Position numbers and translations under genes: made by a program. This document shows positions 41,319 through 52,953 of a stretch of 64,000 nucleotides of DNA, piece by piece. Origin of the DNA: Xylocopa sonorina (Eukaryota > Arthropoda > Insecta > Hymenoptera > Apidae); the NCBI RefSeq assembly GCF_050948175.1, contig NW_027490125.1, positions 620,001 through 684,000 of the forward strand, written 5' to 3'. The notes below the pieces were generated by a model, which was not told where the DNA came from, ran no database searches, and worked only from the letters and a program-made list of their open reading frames with translations. The number at the start of each line of letters is the position of its first letter. Within the stretch, counting starts at the first letter, position 1.

Positions 41319-41549
41319 CTTTCGCTGATTTCCCTCTTCTGCTTTCAGATGTGGCGATCGTTGAGTGTCGTTTTCGGGGGAGGATTCGGCGTACGGCTGG
41401 CTGAAATCGGCGTTGTGACGGTGGAGCTGCGATGAATGTCGCCGTCCGTCGATGAACGAAGAATTCTGGCGTTTCACCAACGTATTCCGCACGAGATAAT
41501 GGATTAAATTCTTCCTCCCGGCGCGAAGAGTTCGTTTATAAACACTCAA
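41319..41549 (-). pseudogene. LTR open frame, subfamily 2 copy b, no ATG start
   Basis: 77 codons from a TTG at 41549 to CAGCGAAAG at 41319, followed by GTAAGTA. It shares KRTLRAGRKN with copy a but reads ENDTQRSPHLK where copy a has ENDPRRSPHLK, so one of the islands conserved between subfamilies is broken here. No in-frame ATG. Unspliced it stays open to 41151. It is probably a decayed copy; product unknown. Confidence 0.4.
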
Positions 41550-42299
41550 GTTTTTGCGAACTTGGAAGAATTTGTATTAAAATATAATTGAATTTAGAAA
41601 TGGAGTTGGAATGAACTAGAACTTGATGTGGTAGGAAAATAATAAAGTATATTCTAAATCAAAGAGTACAAAAACAATTATTTCTAAGTATTAAGACTAG
41701 GTTAACTATGAATTAGGAATTAGAACAAAGACTTTAGAACTAGGAACCTCATCGATGCTGCGCGACGGCCCTAAGGCGCGACTTGGAAGAGACTTGGAAT
41801 TGGAAGTGCCCGAAGGCGAGATAGAACTGTACCGTACTGACGGTACTGACTGACTGTGTCTCCCAAGATTCGTCTGCGACCTCCTCGACTCTCGGAGCGC
41901 TTCGGTCGCGTGCGAACGTAGGTGGGAGTATGTGGACGCCCGAGTGGGGTCTCGGCGTTGCGTGGTGGGGTTAGCGGCGCGTGCCGCTGAGGCGGTCGCG
42001 ATCTCGCGCGTCGCGGCTTATTTAATTAGCGCTCTTATGATTATAGAGATACAAGTATGAAATTAGAAATTACGCCTTAAATGTAAAATGTGTGTTGTTT
42101 GAGTCGTTATGAAGTAGTGTCGTGTAAATTCTATGAGCTTAGAATACAGAGCTTAGAATGTAGGAGTATATATATAATGTTAATTAATAATCTTAGAAAT
42201 AGTATTTTGGGCATGGCAGATCTGGGATGGTGAAATCGTAGAGTCCTTTGTACGGTGAGGGTTCCCGTCGTCGGATCTCGTAGAGGTTGATTCACCTGG

Positions 42300-42607
42300 T
42301 ACGTCCCTGGAGTGAGCGAGAGGGCGAGCTTCCCTGCAGGTAAGAGTGAGACGGTGGATGGCACCTTGAGTGGGAGCGAGACAGCGCACATGGTCCTTGG
42401 TGCGAGCGAGATGACGCACGAGGTCCTCGGTGCGAGTGAGACAGAATGTGTTGCCCTTGGAGCCAGGGAGAAGGCGAACACCTCTGCGGGTGCGAGTGAG
42501 ACGGAGGGTAGGTCCTTGGAGTGAGAGAGACGGCGAGCACCTCTGCGGGAGCGAGTGAGACGGAGGGTATGTCCCCTGGAGTGAGAGAGACGGCGAGTTG
42601 CGCCTGG
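42300..42607. repeat. Expanded G-rich minisatellite in LTR copy b
   Basis: This is the same repeat as at 36190-36385 with extra units. The segment ACGGCGAGCACCTCTGCGGG and its GAGACGGAGGGTA neighbour occur in duplicate (about 42475-42520 and 42528-42570). It makes long overlapping open frames on both strands (42131-42774), which are not genes. Confidence 0.87.
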
Positions 42608-44989
42608 GTGTTGCAGGTGGTGCAGGCGCGTGAGGGTGGTTGCTGTGGTGCGTTGAGAGGGTGGCAGGCGGCACGCCTGACGTCACAGTAGCGTTTGCGG
42701 ATATCTACGTATCGAAACAGTAGAGTTCGAATGCTTCTCAAAACGCGATATCGCATCTCATTTCTATGTCCCATGATGAGATATAATATTCATTGCGAAT
42801 TGTCATCAGTACCTCGGATACACATCAAATGAATGTAAATGCGACACTTCCGTACTACGAAGATGCGTTTGCAGATATCTACGTATCGAAGCAATAGAGT
42901 TCTAATTCTTCCTAAATCGCGATATCGCATCTCATTCCTATGTTTCATGATAAGATATAATATTCATTGCGAAGTGTCATCTATACCTCGCACACACTTC
43001 AAATGAATGTAAATCCGACACTTCCTTCCTAGGAAAAAGCGTTTTCTGATGTCTACGTATCGTAGCAACAGAGTTCTAATGCTTCATAAAACGGGATATC
43101 GCATTCCATTTCAATGTTTCATGGTAAGATATAATATTCATTGCGAAATGTCATGTATACCTCGTATTCACTTCAAAACAATGTAAATGCGACACTTCCT
43201 TGCTGGGAAATAGCGTTTCCAGATACCTACGTATCGTAGCAATAGTGTTCTAATGCTTCTCAAAGCGCGATATCGCATCTCATTTCTATGTTTCATGATG
43301 AGATATAACATTCATTGCGAAGTGTCATTTATACCACGTATTCACTTCAAAAGAATGTAAATCCGACACTTCCTTGCTATTAAATAGCGTTTGCGGATGT
43401 CTACGTATAGTAGCAATAGTGTTCTAATGCCTTTTAAATCGAGATAACGCATCTCATTTCCATGTTTCATGATAGGATATAATATTAATTGTGGAGTGTT
43501 GTTTATACCTCGTATTCACATCAAAAGAATGTAAATGCGACACTTCCTTGCTAAGAAGTAGCGTTTGCAGATGTCTACATATCGAAGCAATAGAGTTCTA
43601 GTGCTTCTTAAAAGGAGATATCGCATTTATTTTCTATGTTTCATGGTAAGATATAATATTCATTGCGAAGTGTCATGTATACCTCGCACACACTTCAAAT
43701 GAATGTAAACCCGACACTTCCTTCCTAGAAAATTACGTTTCCAGATGTCTACGTATCGAAGCAATAGTGTTCTAATGCTTCTTAAAACGCGATGTCGCAT
43801 CTAATTTCTATGTTTCATGATAAGATATAATATTCATTACGTAGTGTTATGTATTCCTCGTCTACACTTAAAAAGAATGTAAATGCGACTCTTCCTTGCT
43901 AGGAAATAGCTTTTCCAGATGTCTACGTATCGAAGAATTAGAGTTCTAATGCATCTTAAAACGAGATATCGCATCTCATATCTATGTTCCATGATAAGAT
44001 ATAATATTCATTGCGAAGTGTCATGTATACCTCGTATTCACTCCAAAAGGAAGTGAATGCAACACTTCCTTGCTAGGAAATAGCGTTTCCAGATTTCTAC
44101 ATATTACAGCAATAGGGTTCTAATGCTTCTTAGATCGTGATATGGCATCTCATTTCTGTGTTTCATGATAAGATATAATATTCATTCTGGAGTGTTATGT
44201 ATACTTCGTATTCACTTCAAAAGAATGTAATAGCGACACTTCCTTGCTATTAAATAGCGTTTGCAGATGTCTACGTATTACAGCAATAGGGTTCTAATGC
44301 TTTCTAAAACGGGATATCGCATCTCATTTCTATGTTTCATGACAAGATATAATATTCATTGTGGAGTGTTATGTATACCTCGTATTCACTTCAAAAGAAT
44401 GTAAATGCGACACATCCCTTCTAGGAAATAGCGTTGCCAGATGTTTACGTATCGTAGCAATAGAGTTCTAATGCTTCTTAAAACGCGATATCGCATCCCC
44501 TTTCTATCTCTCATGATAAGATATAATATTCATTACCAAGTGTCACTTATACCTCGCATACAATTCAAATGAATGTAAATGCGACACCTCCTTGCCAGGA
44601 AATAGCGTTTGCAGATCTCAACGTATCGAAGCAATAGAGTTCTAATAATTCTTAAAACGGGATATCGCATCTCATTTCTATGTTTCATGATAAGATATAA
44701 TATTGATTGCGATGTGTCATGTATACCCTGTATTCACTTCAAAAGAATGTAAATGCGACACTTCCTTGCTAGGAAATAGCGTTTGCAGATGTCTACGTAT
44801 CGTAGCATTAGAGTCCTACTGCTTCTCAAAACGCGATATCGCATCTCATTTATATGTTTCATGATAAGATGTAATATTCATTGCGAAGTGTCTTGTATAC
44901 CTCGCATACACTTCAAACGAATGTAAATGCGACACTTCCTTGCTAGGAAATAGCGTTTGCAGATGTCTACGTATCGAAGAAATAGAGTT

Positions 44990-45290
44990 CTAATGCTTCT
45001 CAAAACGTGATATCGCATCTCATTTATATGTTTCATGATAAGATATAATATTCCTTGCGATGTGTCATGTATACCTCGCATACACTTCAAATGAATGTAA
45101 ATGCGACACTTCCTTCATAGGAAATAGCGTTTGCAGATGTCTACGTATCGTAGCATTAGGATTTTAATGCTTCTCAAAACGCGATATCGCATCTCATTTG
45201 TATGTGTCATGATAAGATGTAATATTCAATGCGAAGTGTCTTCTATACCTCGCATACACTTCAAATGAATGTAGATGCGACACTTCCTTG
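44990..45290 (+). repeat. Segment duplicated at 50047-50335
   Basis: Shared variants are TATTCCTTGCGATGTGTC, GTAGCATTAGGATTTTAATGC, CATTTGTATGTGTCA and AATATTCAATGCGAAGTG, at an offset of about 5.05 kb. The two copies differ by small indels (the second lacks GCAGAT before TGTCTACG). Confidence 0.85.
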
Positions 45291-46079
45291 CTAGGAAATT
45301 GCGTCTGCAGATATCTACGTATTGTAGCTGTAGAGTTCTAATGCTCCTTAAAAGGCGATATCGCATCTCATTTCTATGTTTCATGATAAGATATAATATT
45401 CATTGCTAAGTGTCATGTATACCTCGCATACACTTCAAATGAATGTAAATGCGACACTTCCTTGCTAGGAAATAGCGTTTGCAGAAATGTGCGTATTGAA
45501 GCAGTGGAGTTCTAACGCTTCTTAAAACGCGATGTCGCATCTCATTTCTATGTTTCATGATAAGATATAGTAATCATTGTGTAGTGTTATGTATACCTCG
45601 TATTCACTTCAAAGGAATGTAAATGGGACACTTCCTTGCTCTTAGATAGCGTTTGCAGATGTCTACGTATTGTAGCAATAGAGTTCTAATGCTTTTTAAA
45701 TCACCATATCGCACCTCATTTCTATGTTTCATGATAAGATATAATATTCATTGCGGAGTATCATGTATACCTCGTATTCACATCAAAAGAATGTAAATGC
45801 GACACTTCCTTGCTAGGAAATAGTGTTATCAGATGTCTACGTATTGAAGCAATAGAGTTCTAATGCTTCTTAAAACGCGATATGGCATCTCATTTCTATG
45901 TTTCATGATAAGATATAATATTTATTGTGCAGGGTTATGTATATCTCGTCTACACTTCAAAAGAATGTAAATGCGACACTTCCTTGCTAGGAAATAGCGT
46001 CTGCAGATGTCTACGTATCGTAGCAATAGTGTTCTAATTCTTCTTAAAATGCGATATCGCATCTCATTTCTATGTTTCA

Positions 46080-47900
46080 TGATAAGATACAATATTAATT
46101 GCCAAGTGTCATGTATACCTCGTATTCACTTCAAATGAATGTAAATGCGACACTTCCTTGCTAGGAAATAGCATTGGCAGATGTCTACGTATCGAAGCAA
46201 TAGAGATCTACTGCTTCTTAAATCGCGATAACGCATCTCATTTCTATGTTTCATTATAAGTATATAATATTCATTGTGGAGTGTTGTCATAACCTCGCCT
46301 TCACTTCAAAAGAATGTAAATGCGACACTCCCTTGCTGGGAAGTAGCGTTTGCAGGTGTCTACGTATCGAAGCAATAGAGTTCTAATGCTTCTTAAAACG
46401 CGATATCGCATCTCATTTATATGTTTCATGATAAGATATAATATTCATTGTGCAGTGATATGTACATCTCGTCTACACTTCAAAAGAATGTAAATGCGAC
46501 ACTTCCTTGCTAGGAAATAGCGTCTGCAGATTTCAACGTATCGTAGAAATAGAGTTCTAATTCTTCTTAAAACGCGATATCGCATCTCATTTGTATGTTT
46601 CATGATAAGATACAATATTCATTACGAAGTGTCATGTATACCTCGAATTCACTTCAAAACAATGTAAATGCGACACTTGCTTTCTAGGAAATAGCGTTTG
46701 CAGATGTCTACGTATCGAAACAATAGATTTCTAATGCTTCTAAAATCGCGATATCGCATATCATTTCTATGTTTCATGATAAGATATAATATTCATTGTG
46801 CAGTGTTACGTATACCTCGTATTCACTTCAAGAGAATGTAAATGCGACAATTCCTTGCTAGGAAATAGCGTTTGCAGATGTCTACATATCGAAGCAATAG
46901 AGTCCTAATGCTGCTTAATTCGCGATATCGCATCTCATATCTATGTTTCATTATAAGTATATAATATTCATTGTGGAGTGTTGTCATAACCTCGTCCTCA
47001 CTTCAAAAGTATGTAAATGCGACACTCCATTGCTAGGAAATAGCGTTTGCAGATGTCTACGTATCGTAGGATTTGTGTTCTAATGCTTCTCAAAATGCGA
47101 TATCGCATCTCCTTTCTATGTTTCATGATAATATATAATAATCATTGCGAAGTTTCATGTATACCTTGCATACAATTCAAATGAATGTAAATGCGAAACT
47201 CCCTTGCTAGGAAATAGCGTCTGCATATGTCTACGTATCGTAGCAATAGAGTTCTAATGCTTCTTAAAACGCGACATCGCATCTCATTTCTATGTTTCAT
47301 GATAAGATATAATATTCATTGTGGAGTGTTATCATAACCTCGTATTCACTTCAAAATAATGTAAATGCGACACTCCCTTGCTAGGAAATAGCCTTTGCAG
47401 ATGTCTACGTATCGTAGCATTAGAGTTCTAATGCTTCTCAAAACGCGATATCACATCTCATTTCTATGTTTCATGATAATATATAATAATCATTGCGAAG
47501 TGTCATGTATAAATCGCATACACTTCAAATGAATGTGAAAGCGACACTTCCTTGCAAGCTAATAGCGTTTGCAGTTGTCTACGTATCGTAGCATTAGAGT
47601 TCTAATGCTTCTTAGATCGCGATATCGCATCTCATTTCTATATTTCATGATTAGATATAATATTCATTGTGCTGTGATATGTATATCTCGTCTACACTTC
47701 AAAAGAATGTAAATGCGACACTTCCTTGCTAGGAAATAGCGTCTGCAGATGTCTACGTACCGTAGAAATAGAGTTCTAATTCTTCTTAAAACGCGACATC
47801 GCATCTCATGTCTATGTTTCATGATAAGATACAATATTCATTGCGAAGTGTCGTGTATACCTCGTATTCACTTCAAAACAATGTAAGTGCGACACTTCCT
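46080..47900 (+). repeat. Higher-order repeat copy 1 (offset 1916 then 1742 bp)
   Basis: It matches 48000-49640. Up to about 46380 the offset is 1916 bp and from about 46560 on it is 1742 bp, so copy 2 has lost one whole 174 bp monomer. Diagnostic variants are TTATAAGTATATAATATTC, GTTGTCATAACCTCG, CGTAGGATTTGTGTTC and GCAAGCTAATAGCG. Confidence 0.93.
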
Positions 47901-47999
47901 TGCTAAGAAGTAGCGTTTGCAGATGACTACATATCGAAGCAATAGAGTTCTAGTGCTTCTTAAAAGGAGATATCGCATTTATTTTCTATGTTTCATGAT

Positions 48000-49640
48000 A
48001 AGATACAATATTAATTGCCAAGTGTCATGTATACCTCGTATTCACTTCAAATGAATGTAAATGCGACACTTCCTTGCTAGGAAATAGCATTGGCAGATGT
48101 CTACGTATCGAAGCAATAGAGATCTACTGCTTCTTAAATCGCGATAACGCATCTCATTTCTATGTTTCATTATAAGTATATAATATTCATTGTGGAGTGT
48201 TGTCATAACCTCGCCTTCACTTCAAAAGAATGTAAATGCGACACTCCCTTGCTAGGAAGTAGCGTTTGCAGGTGTCTACGTATCGAAGCAATAGAGTTCT
48301 AATTCTTCTTAAAACGCGATATCGCATCTCATTTGTATGTTTCATGATAAGATACAATATTCATTACGAAGTGTCATGTATACCTCGAATTCACTTCAAA
48401 ACAATGTAAATGCGACACTTGCTTTCTAGGAAATAGCGTTTGCAGATGTCTACGTATCGAAACAATAGATTTCTAATGCTTCTAAAATCGCGATATCGCA
48501 TATCATTTCTATGTTTCATGATAAGATATAATATTCATTGTGCAGTGTTACGTATACCTCGTATTCACTTCAAGAGAATGTAAATGCGACAATTCCTTGC
48601 TAGGAAATAGCGTTTGCAGATGTCTACATATCGAAGCAATAGAGTCCTAATGCTGCTTAATTCGCGATATCGCATCTCATATCTATGTTTCATTATAAGT
48701 ATATAATATTCATTGTGGAGTGTTGTCATAACCTCGTCCTCACTTCAAAAGAATGTAAATGCGACACTCCATTGCTAGGAAATAGCGTTTGCAGATGTCT
48801 ACGTATCGTAGGATTTGTGTTCTAATGCTTCTCAAAATGCGATATCGCATCTCCTTTCTATGTTTCATGATAATATATAATAATCATTGCGAAGTTTCAT
48901 GTATACCGTGCATACAATTCAAATGAATGTAAGTGCGAAACTCCCTTGCTAGGAAATAGCGTCTGCATATGTCTACGTATCGTAGCAATAGAGTTCTAAT
49001 GCTTCTTAAAACGCGACATCGCATCTCATTTCTATGTATCATTATAAGTATATAATATTCATTGTGGAGTGTTATCATAACCTCGTATTCACTTCAAAAG
49101 AATGTAAATGCGACACTCCCTTGCTAGGAAATAGCCTTTGCAGATGTCTACGTATCGTAGCATTAGAGTTCTAATGCTTCTCAAAACGCGATATCACATC
49201 TCATTTCTATGTTTCATGATAATATATAATAATCATTGCGAAGTGTCCTGTATAAATCGCATACACTTCAAATGAATGTGAATGCGACACTTCCTTGCAA
49301 GCTAATAGCGTTTGCAGTTGTCTACGTATCGTAGCATTAGAGTTCTAATGCTCCTTAGATCGCGATATCGCATCTCATTTCTATATTTCATGATTAGATA
49401 TAATATTCATTGTGCTGTGATATGTATATCTCGTCTACACTTCAAAAGAATGTAAATGCGACACTTCCTTGCTAGGAAATAGCGTCTGCAGATGTCTACG
49501 TACCGTAGAAATAGAGTTCTAATTCTTCTTAAAACGCGACATCGCATCTCATGTCTATGTTTCATGATAAGATACAATATTCATTGCGAAGTGTCGTGTA
49601 TACCTCGTATTCACTTCAAAACAATGTAAATGCGACACTT
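48000..49640 (+). repeat. Higher-order repeat copy 2 (one monomer shorter)
   Basis: Copy of 46080-47900. The lost monomer was removed in register: TAGAGTTCT of one monomer joins AATTCTTCTTAAAACGCG of the next at about 48301, as expected from unequal exchange. Parts of this unit also resemble 900-1200 at the far left (CATTTGTGTTC or GATTTGTGTTC, TAATATATAATAATCATTG, GCGTCTGCA, ACGCGACATCGC). Confidence 0.93.
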
Positions 49641-50679
49641 CCTTGCTAGGTCATAGCGTTGGCAGATGACTGCGTATCGAAACAATAGAGTTCTAATGCT
49701 TCTTAAAACGAGATATCGCATATCATTTCTGTGTTTCATGATAAGATATAATATTCATTGCGAAGTGTCTTGTATACCTCGCATACACTTCAAATGAATG
49801 TAAATGCGACACTTCCTTGCTAGGAAATAGCGATGGCAGATGTCTACGTATCGAAGCAATAGAGATCTACTGCTTCTTAAATCGCAATATCGCTTCTCAT
49901 TTCTATGTTTCATGATAAGATATAATATTCATTGCGAAGTGTCATGTATACCTCGCATACACTTCGAATGAATGTAAATGCGGCACTTCCTTGCTAGGAA
50001 TTAGCGGTTTCAGATATATACGTATCGTAGCAATAGAGTTCTAATGCTTCTTAAAACGCGATATCGCATCTCATTTATATGTTTCATGATAGGATATAAT
50101 ATTCCTTGCGATGTGTCATGTATACCTCGCATACACTTCAAATGAATGTAAATGCGACACTTCCTTCCTAGGAGATAGCGTTTGCATGTCTACGTATCGT
50201 AGCATTAGGATTTTAATGCTTCTCAAAACGAGATATCGCATCTCATTTGTATGTGTCACGATAAGATGTAATATTCAATGCGAAGTGTCTTGTATACCTC
50301 AGATACACTTCAAACGAATGTAGATGCGACACTTCCATGCTAGGAAATAGCGTTTGCAGATGTCTACGTATCGTAGCAATAGCGTTCTAACGCTTCTTAA
50401 GTCGCGATATCGCATCTCATTTCTATGTTTCATGATAAGATATAATGTTCATTGTGCAGTGATATGTATATCTCGTCTACACTTCAAAAGAATGTAAATG
50501 CGACACTTCCTTGCTAGGATACAGCGTCCGCAGATGTCTACGCATCGTAGAAATAGAGTTCTAATTCATCTTAAAACGCGATATAGCATCTCATTTCTAT
50601 GTTCCATTATAAGATATAATATTCATTGCGGAGTGTCATGTATACCTCGTATTCGCTTCAAGAGAATGTAAATGCGACA

Positions 50680-51000
50680 CTTCCTTTCTAGGAAGTAGCG
50701 TTTGCAGATGTCTACGTACCGAAGCAATAGATTCCCAATACTTCTTATATCGCATCTCATTTATATGTTTCTTGATAAGATATATTACTCATTGCGACGT
50801 GTCTTGTATACCTCGCATACACTTCAAATGAATGTAAATGCGACACTTCCTTTCTAGGAAGTAGCGTTTGCAGATGTCTACGTACCGAAGCAATAGATTC
50901 CCAATACTTCTTATATCGCATCTCATTTCTATGTTTCGTGATAAGATATAATATTCATTGCGAAGTGTCATGTATTCCTCGCATACATATCAAATGAATG
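50680..51000 (+). repeat. Pair of shortened monomers
   Basis: Two successive monomers share ACGTACCGAAGCAATAG, ATTCCCAATACTTC and a shortened CTTCTTATATCGCATC that lacks most of the GCGATATCGC palindrome. The copies start at 50686 and 50860, 174 bp apart measured over the flanking monomer. Confidence 0.75.
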
Positions 51001-52953
51001 TAAATGCGACACTTCCTTGCTAGGAAATAGCGTTTGCAGATTTCCACGTATCGTAGCAATAGAGTTCTGGTGCTTCTTATATCGCGTAATCGCATCTCAT
51101 TTCTATGTTTCACGATAGGATATAATAATCATTGCGAAGTGTTATGTATACCTCGTATTCACTTCAAATGAATGTAAGTGCGGCACTACCTTGCTATTTG
51201 ATAGCGTTTGCAGATGTCTACGTATCGTAGCAATAGATTTCTAATGCTGCTTAAATCGCGGTATCGCATCTCATTTCTACGTTTCAAGATAAGATATAAT
51301 ATTCATTGTGGAGTGTTATGTATACCTCGTATTGACATCAAAAGGATGTAACTGCGACACTTCCTTCCTAGGAAATAGCGTTGCCAGATGTCTACGTAGC
51401 GAAGCAATGGAGTTCCAACGCTTCTTAGAACGCGATATCGCATCTCATTTCTATGTTTCATGGTAAGATATAATTTTCATTGTTTAGTGTTATGTGTACC
51501 TCGTATTCACTTCGAAAGATTGTAAATGTGACACTTCCATGCTAGGAAATTGCGTTTGCAGATGTCTACGTATCGTAGCAATAGATTTCTAATGCCATTT
51601 AAATCACGATATCGCATCTCATTTCTATGTATCATGATAAGATACAATATTAAATGCCAAGTGTCATGTATACCTCGTATTCACTTCAAATGAATGTAAA
51701 TGCGACACTTCCTTGCTAGGAAATACCGTTGGCAGATGTCTACGTATTGAAGCAATAGAGATCTATTGCTTCTTAAATAGCGTAATCGCATCTCATTTCT
51801 ATGTTTCATGATAAGATATAATATTCATTGCGGAGTGTCATGTGAACCTCGTATTCACATCAAAAGAATGTAAATGCGACACTTCCTTGCTAGGAAATAG
51901 CGTTTGCAGATGTCTACGTATCGAAGCAATAGATTCCTAATGCTGCTTAAATTGCGATATCGCATCTCATTTCTATGTTTCATTATAAGATATAATATTC
52001 ATTGCAGAGTGCTGTCATAACCTCGTATTCACTTCAAAAGAATGTAATTGCGACACTCCCTTGCTAGGAAATAGCGTTTGCAGATGTCTAGGTATCGTAG
52101 CATTAGTGTTCTATTGCTTCTCAAAACGCGATATCGCATCTCATTTCTATGTTTCATGATAAGATATAATATTCATTGCGAAGTGTCATGTATACCTCGC
52201 ATACACTTCGAATGAATGTAAATGCGACACTTCCTTGCTCGGAATTAGCGGTTTCAGATATATACGTATCGTAGCAATAGAGTTCTAATGCTTCTTAAAA
52301 CGCGATATCGCATCTCATTTCCATGTTTCATGATAAGATATAATACTCATTGCGAAGTGTCATGTATACCTCGTATTCACTTGAAAGGAATGTAAATGCG
52401 ACACTTCCTTTCTAGGAAATAGCGTTCGCAGATGCTTACGTATCGTAGCAATAGAGTTCTAATGCTTCTTAAAATGCGATATCGCATCTCATTCCTATGT
52501 CTCATGATAAGATATAATATTCACTGCGAAGTGTCATGTATACATCGTATTCAATTCAAATGAATGTAAATGCGTCACTTCCTTGCTAGGAAATAGCGTC
52601 TGTAGATGTCTACGCATCGAAGCAATAGAGTTCAAATGCTTCTTAAAACGCGATATCGCATCTCATTTCTATGTCTCATGATAAGATATAATACTCAATG
52701 CGAAGTGTTATGTATTCCTCGTCTACACTTCAAATGAATGTAAATGCGACACTTCCCTTCTAGGAAATAACAATTCCAGGTGTCTACGTATCGAAGCAAT
52801 AGAGTACTAATGCTTCTTAATTTGCGATATCGCATCTCATTTCTATGTTTCAGGATATGATATAATACTCATTGCGATGTGTAATGTATACCTCGTATTC
52901 ACTTCAAAAGAATGTAAATGCGACACTTCCTTGCTAGGAAATAGCGTTTGCAG

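Larger units (their letters stand above)
41149..42687. mobile_element. Solo LTR-like insert, subfamily 2, copy b (1539 bp)
   Basis: The ends are TGTCACGTCC and GACGTCACA, flanked by GTAG at 41145-41148 and 42688-42691. TGTCACGTC and the complement of the other end, TGTGACGTC, match at 8 of 9 positions, the clearest terminal inverted repeat of the set. The internal order is as in copy a. Compared with copy a I count eight differences in the first 90 bp but only one in the next roughly 140 bp. The minisatellite is longer. No enzyme gene. Confidence 0.77.

Noticed and set aside
42131..42774. Three overlapping minus-strand open frames of 116-168 codons
   Set aside because: Same minisatellite as at 36190-36385, expanded; no frame is favoured.
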